52,857 nucleotides of DNA from Streptomyces roseus (GCF_001044425.1 NZ_LFML01000148.1:1-52857), one strand, 5' to 3'; counted from the first letter of the stretch, positions 42,434 to 51,530 are shown. The notes: a model not told the origin generated them from the sequence alone. Numbers and translations are program-made.

Positions 42434-43651
42434 ATGAAGCAGCTGCTGTTCCCGAACAACATCCAGTTCTGGTACGAGACCCTGCGGTCGATGAGCCACA
42501 TCGCCTACGGCGGCGCGGACTTCGGTGAGGTGGTCTCCACCGGTGAGCGGATCACCGAGGGCGACTACGACAGCTGGTACGTCGAGTGGATGGCCACCGC
42601 CGACCGGGTGTCGGACGAGGCGGAGAAGGCGCTGGCCGCCGGTCACCGCATCAGCGCGCGGGACGGCTTCCTGCGGGCGTCGAACTACTACCGGTTGGCT
42701 GAGTTCTTCCTGCACGGTCACGTCTGCGACCCGCGCCACGACCACGCCTACGACCGCTCCGTGGCCTGCTTCAGGGCGGCGGCGGCGCTGTTCACCCCGG
42801 TCATCGAGCCGGTCCGGATCCCCTACGAGGACACCACCCTGCCCGGCTACTTCTACCGGGTCGACCACTCGGGGGCGCCCCGGCCGACGCTCATCATGCA
42901 CAACGGCTTCGACGGCACCGCGGAGGAACTGCACTTCTTCGGGGCGATGGCCGCCGTCGAGCGCGGATACAACGTACTGACCTTCGACGGCCCCGGCATG
43001 CCCGGCCCGCGCCACCACCAGGGCCTGGTCTTCCGCCCGGACTGGGAGAACGTCGTCACTCCCGTCGTGGACTTCGCCGAGACCCTCCCCGGGGTCGACG
43101 ACAGCCGCATCGCACTCCTCGGTGTCAGCATGGGCGGCGTCCTCGCCCCGCGGGCCGCCGCGTTCGAGCACCGCCTGGCCGCGCTCATCGCCGTGGACGG
43201 CCTCTACGACCTCGGCGAGACGGCCGTACGCAACGTCCCCGGCACCCGCGAGGAGGCCGAACGACTCCTGCGCGCCCCGTCCGCCCCGGAACTCGACGCA
43301 GCCCTCGAGCAGGCCATGGAGCACGAGCCGATCGCACGCTGGGCGTTCAACCACGGCATGTACGTGATGGGCGCGGACACCCCCCGTGCCTTCAACGCCT
43401 CGTACCTCGACTACACCCTCGCCGGGGGCATCGCCGAGCGGATCCAGTGCCCCACCCTCGTGTGCGACGCCGAGGAGGACATGTTCTTCCAGGGCCAGCC
43501 GGAGAAGCTGTACGAGCACCTGACCTGCCCCAAGACCCTGATGCTGTTCACCTCCGAGGAGGGCGCCGGCGCCCACTGCCACCCCGGCGCGATGCGCCTG
43601 GCGATCGCCCGCATCTGCGACTGGCTCGACGACACCCTCACCACGGCCTGA
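42434..43651 (+). CDS. Alpha/beta hydrolase (dihydropseudooxynicotine-hydrolase-like)
   Basis: The 405-residue enzyme has an N-terminal helical cap (about 1-130) and a hydrolase core with HNGFDGTAEELHF near the oxyanion hole, the nucleophile elbow GVSMGG, acid in CDAEEDMFF and His in GAGAHCHPGAM. This arrangement matches C-C bond hydrolases and esterases such as 2,6-dihydropseudooxynicotine hydrolase. AGGAGA precedes the ATG. It is monocistronic with no related neighbours. Confidence 0.9.
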   Translation: MKQLLFPNNIQFWYETLRSMSHIAYGGADFGEVVSTGERITEGDYDSWYVEWMATADRVSDEAEKALAAGHRISARDGFLRASNYYRLAEFFLHGHVCDPRHDHAYDRSVACFRAAAALFTPVIEPVRIPYEDTTLPGYFYRVDHSGAPRPTLIMHNGFDGTAEELHFFGAMAAVERGYNVLTFDGPGMPGPRHHQGLVFRPDWENVVTPVVDFAETLPGVDDSRIALLGVSMGGVLAPRAAAFEHRLAALIAVDGLYDLGETAVRNVPGTREEAERLLRAPSAPELDAALEQAMEHEPIARWAFNHGMYVMGADTPRAFNASYLDYTLAGGIAERIQCPTLVCDAEEDMFFQGQPEKLYEHLTCPKTLMLFTSEEGAGAHCHPGAMRLAIARICDWLDDTLTTA

Positions 43652-43768
43652 CCGGCCCGTGGCCCCGTGCCGGACACTCCGTCCCGCCCGCGGCTTTCGC
43701 GGCCGGGGCGGCGGCCGTCGCCCCCGCCGGGGCCCGGGATGCCGTCGCGACCCGAACGCGGCGCACGC

Positions 43769-44719
43769 CTATCGGCCAGTGCGGAGTTTGTCGAGGTTCT
43801 CCGCGAAGGCTTTCGTCTCCGCGATCAGGTGCGTGCGGGCCTCGTCCTGGTTCTTGTCGCCCTCGTCCCTGAACGACGCCGCGAAATGCGGTCGGAGCTG
43901 GGTCCACCAGCCGTAGTCCAGCATCGCCCAGGCCTGCGGGCACAGCGGGGCGCGGGTCTTCGGCAGGTAGCCCGCGCCGACCAGGGGGCCCTCGTATGTC
44001 TTCGGGTCGCTTCCGTCGAGGTAGCAGAGGAAGTTGAAGACCCGGGCCTGGGTGACGGGGTGGTCGCTGGAGAGCCCTTCCAGGGTCGTCCCGCCCTCCT
44101 TGCGGGCGAGCTCGTCGAAGAGGAGCGCGGCCGCGAGCGAGGGAGCGGGTCCGACCTCGTTGACGGTGGAGAACGATGCGAACCCGTCGGCGGCGTCCTC
44201 TTCCAGTCCCAGGTTCGCCAGCATGAACTGACGCTGCAGGGCGTGGCCCAGCTCGTGGCCGAAGATGAACCGGGTCGCCAGCGCGGTCAGGTCGTCGGCG
44301 TCGTACTCGTCCTGGGGGAACACGGCGGGACGCGCGACGGACTTGGCCACGTCGGTGGCGACCCCTTGGAGCTGGGTGAGGAACGCCGGTGGCACGTAGA
44401 TCGTTCGCCCGTCCGGCTGGGTCACCGCGTCCTCGACCCCGGGCGGGACCTTGTCGGTGACCTCCACGACCATGTCGTGGGGGAGGGCGAGTGAGGTGGT
44501 CACCCAGTCGGCCGCCTGCTCCAGTACGCGGGACCTGCGGACCACCTCCACGGCATGCCGGTTCTTCGGGGCGATCGCGTCGTCGTGATAGACGACCCTG
44601 ACCTTGCCCTTCGCCTCGCCCCCGGCGGCGCCGCCGCAGGAGACGAGTGCGAGGCCGGCGAGGAGGAGCGCGCCCGCCATGGCGGTCCGTGGGAGGGCCC
44701 GGTGGCCGCCGTTGCTCAC
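43769..44719 (-). CDS. Lipoprotein, DUF4344-like metallopeptidase
   Basis: The GTG at 44719 gives 316 residues with a lipoprotein signal (RTAMAGALLLAGLALVSCGG, lipobox LVSC); an upstream GTG at 44782 and an ATG at 44680 are alternatives. The zinc motif HELGH is in RFIFGHELGHALQRQF, followed by EEDAADGFASF, which could supply the third ligand. The mature protein would be anchored outside the membrane. It resembles DUF4344 proteins; proteolysis is likely but untested, and the substrate is unknown. Confidence 0.82.
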   Translation of the reverse strand: MSNGGHRALPRTAMAGALLLAGLALVSCGGAAGGEAKGKVRVVYHDDAIAPKNRHAVEVVRRSRVLEQAADWVTTSLALPHDMVVEVTDKVPPGVEDAVTQPDGRTIYVPPAFLTQLQGVATDVAKSVARPAVFPQDEYDADDLTALATRFIFGHELGHALQRQFMLANLGLEEDAADGFASFSTVNEVGPAPSLAAALLFDELARKEGGTTLEGLSSDHPVTQARVFNFLCYLDGSDPKTYEGPLVGAGYLPKTRAPLCPQAWAMLDYGWWTQLRPHFAASFRDEGDKNQDEARTHLIAETKAFAENLDKLRTGR

Positions 44720-44833
44720 GGCCCGATCATTTCGACCCGGCCCCTCGGACCGGCGCGCGACACCCGCCGCGTTCGGGTTCACGCTGCTCGCCGGGCTGAC
44801 GCCAACGTCAGCCCGGCGCCTCCCCGCCGACCG

Positions 44834-45010
44834 TCAGCGGCGCCAGAACCGCCACGACCGGGACTCCGCCCGCGCGGGCGCAGGAGCGGCCTCCGGCTCG
44901 ACCGGCTCCCTGGGCGCCTGCGGAGCGACCGCCGCAGGAGCTGCCTGCCGCCGGGCCCTGAACGTGACGGGCAGGCTGGTCAGGCGGCGGGACATCCACG
45001 TGCCCACCAC
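44834..45010 (-). CDS. Possible small basic protein downstream of the terpene synthase
   Basis: A 58-codon frame with G or C at nearly all third positions runs from tandem GTG codons (45010, 45007) to a TGA at 44834; ATG at 44995 is an alternative. The product is Arg/Ala/Pro-rich, with MSRRLTSLPVTFRARR early and RSWRFWRR at the end. It begins 35 bp after the terpene synthase stop, so it may be in the same transcript. No family recognised. The rest of the 325-bp gap (44720-45044) holds nothing I can name. Confidence 0.4.
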   Translation of the reverse strand: MVGTWMSRRLTSLPVTFRARRQAAPAAVAPQAPREPVEPEAAPAPARAESRSWRFWRR

Positions 45011-45044
45011 CTGGAGCCCCCGCCGGCGGGACTCCGCCGCCCGC

Positions 45045-46136
45045 TCAGCCCCGCATACCCGAGAGGCCGAGCGTGCGGGCCGCTCGCAGGGGCCGGCCCG
45101 CCGGCACCACGTCCCACCACCAGGACACCGCGTCGATCCCCAACGGCTCGCAGCTGTCGTCCGTCGGCCGCGCGGCGAAGGCCGTGGGGAGGTCGGCGGG
45201 GTCCTCCGGGGTGGTGTAGCGGACCGATGTGACGCCCCAGTCCAGAGATCCGCGCACGAAGCTCCGCAAGCCGGCCGTGTACTGCCGCATCTGCTGACTT
45301 CCCACGGTGCGGAGGTGGTCGGTCAGGTGCATGAAGGCGCCCAGTACACGGTCACGCTGGGCGATGGCCCGGGCCATCGCCTCCTGCGGGCCGAGCCCCT
45401 CCTCCTCCAGGACCCGCAAGACGTTCAGGTGGTAGCCGTCCGCCGACCGTTCCTTGTGGTCGGAGAGGATGTCGTTGTCCCACGTGATCACGAACGAGGC
45501 CATCTCCTCGGCGGCCCGGACGGCCTTGTCGTCGCGCTCGCTGAGCGGCAGCTCGTACCCGTGCCCCATCTCCAGCAGCGGGAAGATGACCGTCGTCGCA
45601 CCGTCGTACAGCCGCATCAGGGTGTAGTCCGACAGAGCGGGGACGGTGTTCGCCCGGCGATGGGAGGCCTCCCATACGACGGACAGGGCGTACTCGCGCA
45701 AGTTGGCCACCCAGCGCGCCGCCTGACTGTCCGTCCCGTACAGGTCCACGCGGGCCCGCAGGTCTCGCAGCCCGTTCGCCAGCGGATCGTCGAGCAGCAG
45801 AGGCGCCTCGGGATTCTGTGCCACCCGCAGCAGCCGATGCATCGTTCCTGCAAGATCACCTGGACGCTGGCCGAGGGGGCCTTCCTCGCAGTAGCCGTCG
45901 TCTACGCCGAACAGCCACATCACGAAGTCCGCGACGACACGGACCACTTCCTCGCGCCCGTGCGGGAGTATCCGGGCCGCGAAGACGCCGATCTCGTGCC
46001 GAACCAGCCGGCGGCGCAGGTCGACGGAGCCTATCTCGAACGTCTCCGCCCAGTCGGCGGTCTGTGCGTTGATCTCCGCGTGGCAGGGGTGGATGGCGGT
46101 CTCTATGGGGGAGTACAACGGCGGTACGGCAATCAC
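45045..46136 (-). CDS. Class I terpene synthase (probable sesquiterpene or diterpene cyclase)
   Basis: GTG at 46136 follows GAGG. The 363-residue single-domain enzyme shows the metal-binding aspartate-rich motif FGVDDGYCEE (Asp79, Asp80), the NSE triad NDILSDHKE (Asn221, Ser225, Glu229) and a C-terminal RY pair (SVRYTTP). It would ionise a prenyl diphosphate with three Mg ions and cyclise it. No prenyl transferase, P450 or methyltransferase gene is next to it, so the product may be the free hydrocarbon or alcohol. Chain length cannot be read from the sequence. Confidence 0.93.
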   Translation of the reverse strand: MIAVPPLYSPIETAIHPCHAEINAQTADWAETFEIGSVDLRRRLVRHEIGVFAARILPHGREEVVRVVADFVMWLFGVDDGYCEEGPLGQRPGDLAGTMHRLLRVAQNPEAPLLLDDPLANGLRDLRARVDLYGTDSQAARWVANLREYALSVVWEASHRRANTVPALSDYTLMRLYDGATTVIFPLLEMGHGYELPLSERDDKAVRAAEEMASFVITWDNDILSDHKERSADGYHLNVLRVLEEEGLGPQEAMARAIAQRDRVLGAFMHLTDHLRTVGSQQMRQYTAGLRSFVRGSLDWGVTSVRYTTPEDPADLPTAFAARPTDDSCEPLGIDAVSWWWDVVPAGRPLRAARTLGLSGMRG

Positions 46137-46386
46137 GAGTGGGGGCTCCTCTGTCGCGGGTGAGGAGGGCCTGCGCCGCGCGGCACAGGCTTCCCACCCG
46201 TTTCTGCACCTCGACTCGCGATCATGCGGCATGAGCATGGCTCGATCCAGTGGGGCGATCCGACCAAATGCACCAAGCAGGCTCATGCTTCCGCTTGAAT
46301 GCGCATTTGGCGGGTCAGAGCGACGGGGGAGTGGGTCCGCTTTTGCGCCTCTGACGCCTGATTGACCGCTATCGGCAGGACAGGTC

Positions 46387-47040
46387 CTAGACAGTCGGAG
46401 ACCGGCGGGCCTCCAGCAGAACGTCCCGGCCGAGCTCCACGCAGTACATGTGATCCCTGCCGAACAGCTCGGACAGGCCCCTGGCGCCGGCGTGATGCCC
46501 GACGGAACCCACCGCGGCCCCGAGATCGTCGAGCAGGGCGTCGATGACAGCCGCGGTCTGACCGGGTGTTCCTCCCCAGCGGTGCCACGCCAGCTGCGCG
46601 GAGGACCCGCACGGGGCCGGATAGACACGGCCGCGGGAGGTCGTGATCCAGACGGTGTGGTACAGGGTCACGGACGAGAGTTCTTCCCCGCCGGGAGGGA
46701 GGGACAGAGGGGCGTAGAACCGCCACGTCGGATTGCCGTCCGCGCCGTCCGGGCTGCTCAGGGCGGGCATGCCGGTCAGCGGGTCGACGAAGCAGGCGTC
46801 GACCGGTGAGCCGTCCGTCACGAGGAGGGCGTGAAGCGGTGTGGGCTCGGACTTCGCGAGGCGACGCGTCCACTTCTCGATCACGGTGCCATGACGATCG
46901 GGCACCTCCGTGAAGGCACCGAGCGGGGGATGGTTCAACTCCTGGCACAGGGCGACTTCCAGGGCCGTGGTCGCGACCGTGTGCTCCGGCGCGAGCGGCG
47001 CGCCCGCCATGTGCTCGCGCACGCAGAAGTCGTCATCCAT
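46387..47040 (-). CDS. Conserved-looking hypothetical protein (217 aa)
   Basis: ATG at 47040 has AAGG 5 bp upstream. The protein is acidic with mixed alpha/beta composition: DDDFCVREHMAG at the start, HALLVTDGSPVDACFVDPLTG, SSVTLYHTVWITTSRG and MYCVELGRDVLLE at the end. I see no motif or membrane segment. Third-position GC and length support coding. It is transcribed toward the terpene synthase gene but 250 bp separate them. Confidence 0.6.
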   Translation of the reverse strand: MDDDFCVREHMAGAPLAPEHTVATTALEVALCQELNHPPLGAFTEVPDRHGTVIEKWTRRLAKSEPTPLHALLVTDGSPVDACFVDPLTGMPALSSPDGADGNPTWRFYAPLSLPPGGEELSSVTLYHTVWITTSRGRVYPAPCGSSAQLAWHRWGGTPGQTAAVIDALLDDLGAAVGSVGHHAGARGLSELFGRDHMYCVELGRDVLLEARRSPTV

Positions 47041-47423
47041 TCCTTGCCCTTCGCTGCTCCACAACGAGGCCCAGTCTTCCACGCAGGGGCTGCCGCGGAA
47101 CCGGGTCGCTCGGCTGTGGGCCCGCGCTGCGCGGGGTGGTTCGGGGCCTGCCGCTCGGCGGCACGGGGTCCGGCGTACCCGGCGGTCGGCGCTGCGGACC
47201 GGAGGCCGGGAACGAAGGAGACGGCCTCGCCCTCGGCCCCGTACACATGATCCAACGGCCGTGCGCAGGCGCCGGGTTCCCGTCCGCGGTGTGACTTTTC
47301 GCCGACCTCGTACGCCTTCCCGCCATGATGATCACCACCCCATACTCCCCAAGCGCAACCGGTGGCCGACGGCCGCCGGCGCAGGTGGCACGACGAGTAC
47401 GGGAGTGGGCCAGGGTGGCATCA
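47041..47423. other. Intergenic region without recognisable gene
   Basis: About 380 bp between divergent genes. Open frames exist on both strands but lack convincing ribosome sites or family features. It presumably contains the promoters of the hypothetical gene (-) and the aldo/keto reductase gene (+). Confidence 0.5.
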
Positions 47424-48323
47424 GTGACGGTCACAGCGGCGGCCGCGGGCACGTGGACGCTCGGCGATCTGGCGGTGAACCGTCTCGGGTTCGGGGCGCT
47501 GCGGCTGACCGGAAACGGGATGGGCGGGAACTCCGACGGGGTCCCGATCGACAGGGAACTCGCCGTTCGGATCCTGCGGCAGGCGGTCGAGCTCGGGGTG
47601 AACCACATCGACACGGCGTCGTTCTACTTCTCGCCGCTGCGTTCCGCGAACGAGCTGATCAACCGCGCGCTGGCGCCGTACTCCGACGACCTGCTCATCG
47701 CCACCAAGGTCGGGCCGTGGCGGCACCCGTCGGGCGAATGGCTGGGGATGGCCGGGCCCGGGCAACTGCGCGGGCAGGTCGAGGAGAACCTGCGTCAGCT
47801 CGGCCGGGACCACCTCGATGTCGTCAACCTGCGGGTGAACGGGATCGTGTCGGTCGCGGACCACTTCGGCGCGCTGGCCGACCTGCGGAAGGCCGGTCTG
47901 ATCCGGCACCTGGGGCTGTCCTGCGTCACCCCCGCACAGCTCGCCGAGGCCCTGACGATCGCGCCCGTGGTCTGCGTGCAGAACCCGTACGGGATGGATG
48001 AGCGGCGCGCGGACGAGAGCGGACTGATCGACGACTGCCACCGGCAGGGCGTCGCCTTCGTACCGTTCTTCGCGATCTCGGGCCGCCGGCGCGAGGCGCC
48101 GGCCGACGGGACCCATGACGACGCGCTCCGCGGGATCGCCCGCGCGCACGGTGCGACACCCGCCCAGATCCTGCTGGCCTGGACACTGCACCGCGGGCCG
48201 CACGTCCTGGCGATCCCCGGCACGTCCGACCCGGATCACCTGGCGCAGAACATCGCCGCCGGCGCGCTGCGGCTGTCCCCGGAGGACCTGGAAGCACTGG
48301 AAACCGTGGAAGCGCCGTCCTAG
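47424..48323 (+). CDS. Aldo/keto reductase
   Basis: I choose the GTG at 47424 (299 residues), preceded by AGGGTGG; GTG at 47415 is possible. Blocks are LAVNRLGFGALRLTG, the catalytic HIDTASFYFSP (Asp, Tyr), LLIATKVG (Lys), VVNLRVNG where His is expected but Asn/Arg appear, and QNPYGMDER. The NADPH region near the C-terminus has LAIPGTSDPDHLAQN. It reduces aldehydes or ketones; monocistronic and substrate unknown. Confidence 0.9.
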   Translation: MTVTAAAAGTWTLGDLAVNRLGFGALRLTGNGMGGNSDGVPIDRELAVRILRQAVELGVNHIDTASFYFSPLRSANELINRALAPYSDDLLIATKVGPWRHPSGEWLGMAGPGQLRGQVEENLRQLGRDHLDVVNLRVNGIVSVADHFGALADLRKAGLIRHLGLSCVTPAQLAEALTIAPVVCVQNPYGMDERRADESGLIDDCHRQGVAFVPFFAISGRRREAPADGTHDDALRGIARAHGATPAQILLAWTLHRGPHVLAIPGTSDPDHLAQNIAAGALRLSPEDLEALETVEAPS

Positions 48324-48355
48324 GCCACACCTCCCCCACGGATCCTGATCCCGCT

Positions 48356-48390
48356 CCCCGCCCCCCGCTTTCCGCGCGGGGGCGGCGGGG
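48356..48390. terminator. GC-rich hairpin between convergent genes
   Basis: CCCCGCCCCCCGC (48356-48368) and GCGCGGGGGCGGCGGGG (48374-48390) can pair imperfectly around a TTTCC loop. Located between the aldo/keto reductase stop and the toxin-like gene stop, it probably ends both. Confidence 0.6.
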
Positions 48391-48401
48391 CGTGCCGGTC
48401 C

Positions 48402-48713
48402 CTACTGCCAGAAGAGGGTCTCGACGACGATCTGGGGATCGGCCGTGCGCGGGGTGAAGACGTACCTGAGCCATCCGCGCCCGCGGTCGAAGTAGAGGAG
48501 GTGCGCTCCGCGGGGCTGGGTGGAGCGGACAGGTTCGATGCTGACCTCGGCCGTGTCCAGGTGATCGTCACGGTAGGGGTGACGGGAGCACTTCAGCTCG
48601 GTCACCGCCTCGATGATCTGCTGTCTGACGGCCTCGGGGAGGCTGTCGCGGTATTCGGAGGCGCTCTTGGTCCAGTCGGTGGCCCATGGCGGGCCGGTCA
48701 GCTCCTCGGTCAC
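48402..48713 (-). CDS. Toxin-like small protein of a TA-type pair
   Basis: The 103-residue product begins at a GTG that overlaps the upstream gene's stop by 4 bp. It contains AVRQQIIEAVTELKCSRHPY and GAHLLYFDRGRGWLRYVFTP, a helix-plus-strand pattern similar to RelE/ParE-type toxins. The assignment is from size, shape and pairing, not from a clear motif. It would be made together with the DUF6247-like protein encoded before it. Confidence 0.55.
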   Translation of the reverse strand: MTEELTGPPWATDWTKSASEYRDSLPEAVRQQIIEAVTELKCSRHPYRDDHLDTAEVSIEPVRSTQPRGAHLLYFDRGRGWLRYVFTPRTADPQIVVETLFWQ

Positions 48714-49054
48714 TCGCCGGGCCCGAGCAGGCTCACCCGGCCGTGGATCTGTGCTGCCTCCTCCAGGAGGGCCTTGGCCTTGTCAGGATCGGCCGTCTGG
48801 GCCGCTCGCTCCTCCAGATCCCGCACGTGGCGGTCCAGCTCCGGGTCGCGGGCCAGCGCGTACTCGCCCCACCACCGGGCCAGGAAGGCCGGGGCCGCAC
48901 CGATGTCGTAGGTGTCGGCGATCTTCGCCCGCCAGTTCGCCTCGAAATCGGCCAAGAGGTCTGGCGCGTGCGCGGCGATGGCGGCACGAAGAGCGGGAAT
49001 GTTGCGCTCGGGCATCGGGGGCACACCATGAGGGCGCCCGGGGGCGGTGGTCAC
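48710..49054 (-). CDS. DUF6247-like protein (putative antitoxin)
   Basis: GTG at 49054 follows AGGAGGAG closely; an ATG at 49015 is an alternative. The 114-residue product has ALRAAIAAHAPDLLADFEANW, AFLARWWGEYALARDPE and a helical acidic C-terminus, matching DUF6247, a small actinobacterial family often paired with a short downstream gene. It likely binds the next protein. The antitoxin role is inferred from gene order. Confidence 0.65.
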   Translation of the reverse strand: MTTAPGRPHGVPPMPERNIPALRAAIAAHAPDLLADFEANWRAKIADTYDIGAAPAFLARWWGEYALARDPELDRHVRDLEERAAQTADPDKAKALLEEAAQIHGRVSLLGPGE

Positions 49055-49137
49055 GTCTCCTCCTGCAGTCGACTCTCGCCACGATAGTCCGCACGGGCTC
49101 CGCGAGTGACGACTTGTGCATCGCGGCCGGTGACCGG

Positions 49138-49157
49138 CGGCCGGTGGCCACCGGCCG
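49138..49157. promoter_or_regulatory. 20-bp perfect palindrome ahead of the ECF41 sigma gene
   Basis: CGGCCGGTGG (49138-49147) and CCACCGGCCG (49148-49157) abut with no spacer. It is in the divergent region between the TA-like pair and the sigma factor gene and may bind a dimeric regulator. Confidence 0.4.
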
Positions 49158-49259
49158 AGTGCCCGTCCGCGCGACGCGCCCCCGCCCCCCCCGATCCCGT
49201 GACGAGGCCGATCACAGCACGGGTGGACGCGGTCGGCGCGGGTCGCCGATCATGGTGCG

Positions 49260-50207
49260 ATGCCGCTCGCCGCGTATGAGACCGACCTGTTCGAGAACTC
49301 CAGGGGCCGCCTGGAGGCGATCGCCTACCGGCTGCTGGGGTCTGCCGGCGACGCCGAGGACGCGGTGCAGGACACGTACCTGCGCTGGCACGCGGCGGAC
49401 CGGGAACGGATCGAGACGCCCGAGGCATGGCTGACGAAGGTGCTGACCAACATCTGCCTCAACCAGCTCACCTCCGCGCGGGTCAGGCGGGAGACCTACG
49501 TCGGGCAGTGGCTCCCGGAGCCGGTCCTGGCGGGCGACCGGATGCTCGGGCCCAGCGACACCGCGGAACAGCGCGAGTCGGTCTCCCTCGCCGTGCTGAC
49601 CCTCATGGAGCGGCTGACGCCCAACGAGCGGGCCGTGTACGTGCTGCGCGAAGCGTTCGGGTACGCACACCGTGAGATCGCGGAGATCCTCGACCTCACC
49701 GAGTCGAACTGCCAGCAGATCCACCGTCGGGCCAAGCAGCATCTCACCGCCGACCGGGCCCGCACCGAGGTCGGCGCGGCCGCCGCCCGCGAGGTCGTCC
49801 GGGAGTTCCTCGCCGCGGCCCTCAGCGGCGACACCGACCCCCTGGTCCGGCTGCTGACCGAGGACGCGGTCAGCGTGGCCGACGGCGGTGCCCGGGTCCA
49901 GGCCCGCAGGACCCCGGTCATCGGCGCGCTCGGCATCGCGCGCTACCTGCGGGGACTGTTCCGGCCGAACCCCGCCAAGCGAGCGGCCACCGGTGGCCCA
50001 GTCGCCCTCCATGCCGCCCTCGTCAACGGCGCTCCCGCCGTACTGATCGAATCCGTCGACGAGCGGATCCTCGGCGTCATCTGCCTCGCCCCGACCGCCG
50101 ACGGCGTCGAGGCGCTCCACATCCAGGTCAACCCCGACAAGCTGGAACGCGTCACGCGCCAGTGGGCGGCCGCCGGCCCGCACCGGCCCCTCGCCGAGGT
50201 CTGGTGA
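49260..50207 (+). CDS. ECF41/SigJ-type sigma factor with SnoaL-like C-terminal domain
   Basis: The 315-residue protein has sigma region 2 (GRLEAIAYRLLGSAGDAEDAVQDTYLRW), region 4 (LTPNERAVYVLREAFGYAHREIAEIL, then ESNCQQIHRRAKQHL) and a SnoaL/NTF2-like C-terminal domain (about 180-300) that in this group regulates the sigma factor in place of an anti-sigma protein. ECF41 factors usually control an adjacent oxidoreductase, carboxymuconolactone decarboxylase or epimerase gene; here the next gene is a flavin oxidoreductase. The usual downstream arrangement supports the assignment. Confidence 0.92.
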   Translation: MPLAAYETDLFENSRGRLEAIAYRLLGSAGDAEDAVQDTYLRWHAADRERIETPEAWLTKVLTNICLNQLTSARVRRETYVGQWLPEPVLAGDRMLGPSDTAEQRESVSLAVLTLMERLTPNERAVYVLREAFGYAHREIAEILDLTESNCQQIHRRAKQHLTADRARTEVGAAAAREVVREFLAAALSGDTDPLVRLLTEDAVSVADGGARVQARRTPVIGALGIARYLRGLFRPNPAKRAATGGPVALHAALVNGAPAVLIESVDERILGVICLAPTADGVEALHIQVNPDKLERVTRQWAAAGPHRPLAEVW

Positions 50208-50240
50208 TCCGTACGCGCAGGTGAAGCGCATGTGACCCAC

Positions 50241-50268
50241 GTCACAGCCGATGCCTGTCAGGGATCGC
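50241..50268 (+). promoter_or_regulatory. Candidate ECF41-type promoter for the oxidoreductase gene
   Basis: GTCACA (50241-50246) is followed after 16 bp by GATCGC. The -35 matches the GTCACA reported for SigJ/ECF41 promoters; the -10 only partly resembles the expected CGTC. It lies 48-75 bp upstream of the oxidoreductase ATG. Confidence 0.4.
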
Positions 50269-50315
50269 GCGGCTGTCCGGTTCAGGAGGCGAGCCCAACC
50301 GGACAGGAGCCCGTC

Positions 50316-51530
50316 ATGAAGCACCGAATCGTCGTCCTGGGAGCCGGATACGCCGGAGCCGTCACCGCCGGCCGCCTCGCCAGGAGACTGCACCGCGACG
50401 ATGTCGAGATCACGCTGGTCAACGGCGACCCCGACTTCGTCGAGCGCATTCGTCTGCACCAGCTCGCCAGCGGCCAGGACCTGCCGCGCCGCCCCCTGCG
50501 GGAGCTGTACGAGGGCACCGGCGTGCAGGTCCGGCGCGCATGGGTCACCGCGGTCGACGCCGACCGCAAGACCGTCGCCCTCAGCGGCGAGAAAGGCGCC
50601 GAGAGCCTCGCCCACGACACCCTTGCCCACGACACCCTCACCTACGACACCCTCGTCTACGCCCTGGGGAGCACCAACGCCGACCACGGCGTCCCCGGGG
50701 TCGCCGAGCACGCCCACCACCTCGCCGGGAAGCAGGGCGCACTGCGGCTGCGCGCGCGCCTGGCCGAACTGGAGCCGGGCGAGACCGTCCTGGTCGTCGG
50801 CGGCGGGCTGACCGGCATCGAAGCGGCCACCGAGATCGCCGAGGCGCACCCCGGCCTCAAGGTCGCCATCGCCGCCCGCGAGGGCGTCGGCGGCTGGCTC
50901 AGCGACAAGGCGCAGCGCCACCTGGGCCTCGTATTCGACCGGCTCGGCATCACGGTCCACCAGGGGGCCGACATCGAGCGCGTCGAGGCGGACCGGGTCC
51001 TGACCGCCGCGGCCGGGGAGATCCCGGCCCAGGTCACCGTGTGGACCGCCGGGTTCACCGTGCACCCCGTCGCGGCCGCCACCACCCTCCGGGTGTCGGA
51101 CACCGGACGCATCATCGTCGACGGCACCATGCGCTCGGTCTCGCACCCCGACGTCTACGCGGTCGGCGACGCCGCACTCGCCGACGGCGCGGGCGGCAAG
51201 GCCCTGCGGATGTCCTGCGCCACCGCGACCCCGATGGCGTGGCAGGCCGCCGACGCCCTCGCCGCCCGCCTGACCGGCCGCAAGGTCCCCGAGAAGCCGA
51301 TCGGGTACGCGGCCCAGTGCATCAGCCTCGGACGCCGCGACGGAATCCTCCAGCGGGTGACCCACGAGGACCAGATGACGTCCACCGTCATCACGGGCCG
51401 GGCCGGAGCCCGCATCAAGGAGTTCATCTGCGCGTCCACGGCGTGGGGCCTGACCCACCCGACGATGCTCCTCCCCACCCGCCGCCACCGCCTCACCCCG
51501 GCAACCAGCATGGCCGGGACCCGCCGGTAA
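50316..51530 (+). CDS. FAD-dependent NAD(P)H oxidoreductase (NDH-2-like)
   Basis: ATG at 50316 with GGAG upstream; 404 residues. The first dinucleotide site is VVLGAGYAGAVTAGRLARR, the second VLVVGGGLTGIEAATEIAE, and the second FAD motif is VYAVGDAAL. This is the two-Rossmann pattern of type II NADH dehydrogenases and related reductases. A short HDT repeat (LAHDTLAHDTLTYDTLVY) occurs near residue 95. It follows the ECF41 sigma gene by about 108 bp and is its likely regulon member, probably acting in redox stress. Confidence 0.92.
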   Translation: MKHRIVVLGAGYAGAVTAGRLARRLHRDDVEITLVNGDPDFVERIRLHQLASGQDLPRRPLRELYEGTGVQVRRAWVTAVDADRKTVALSGEKGAESLAHDTLAHDTLTYDTLVYALGSTNADHGVPGVAEHAHHLAGKQGALRLRARLAELEPGETVLVVGGGLTGIEAATEIAEAHPGLKVAIAAREGVGGWLSDKAQRHLGLVFDRLGITVHQGADIERVEADRVLTAAAGEIPAQVTVWTAGFTVHPVAAATTLRVSDTGRIIVDGTMRSVSHPDVYAVGDAALADGAGGKALRMSCATATPMAWQAADALAARLTGRKVPEKPIGYAAQCISLGRRDGILQRVTHEDQMTSTVITGRAGARIKEFICASTAWGLTHPTMLLPTRRHRLTPATSMAGTRR

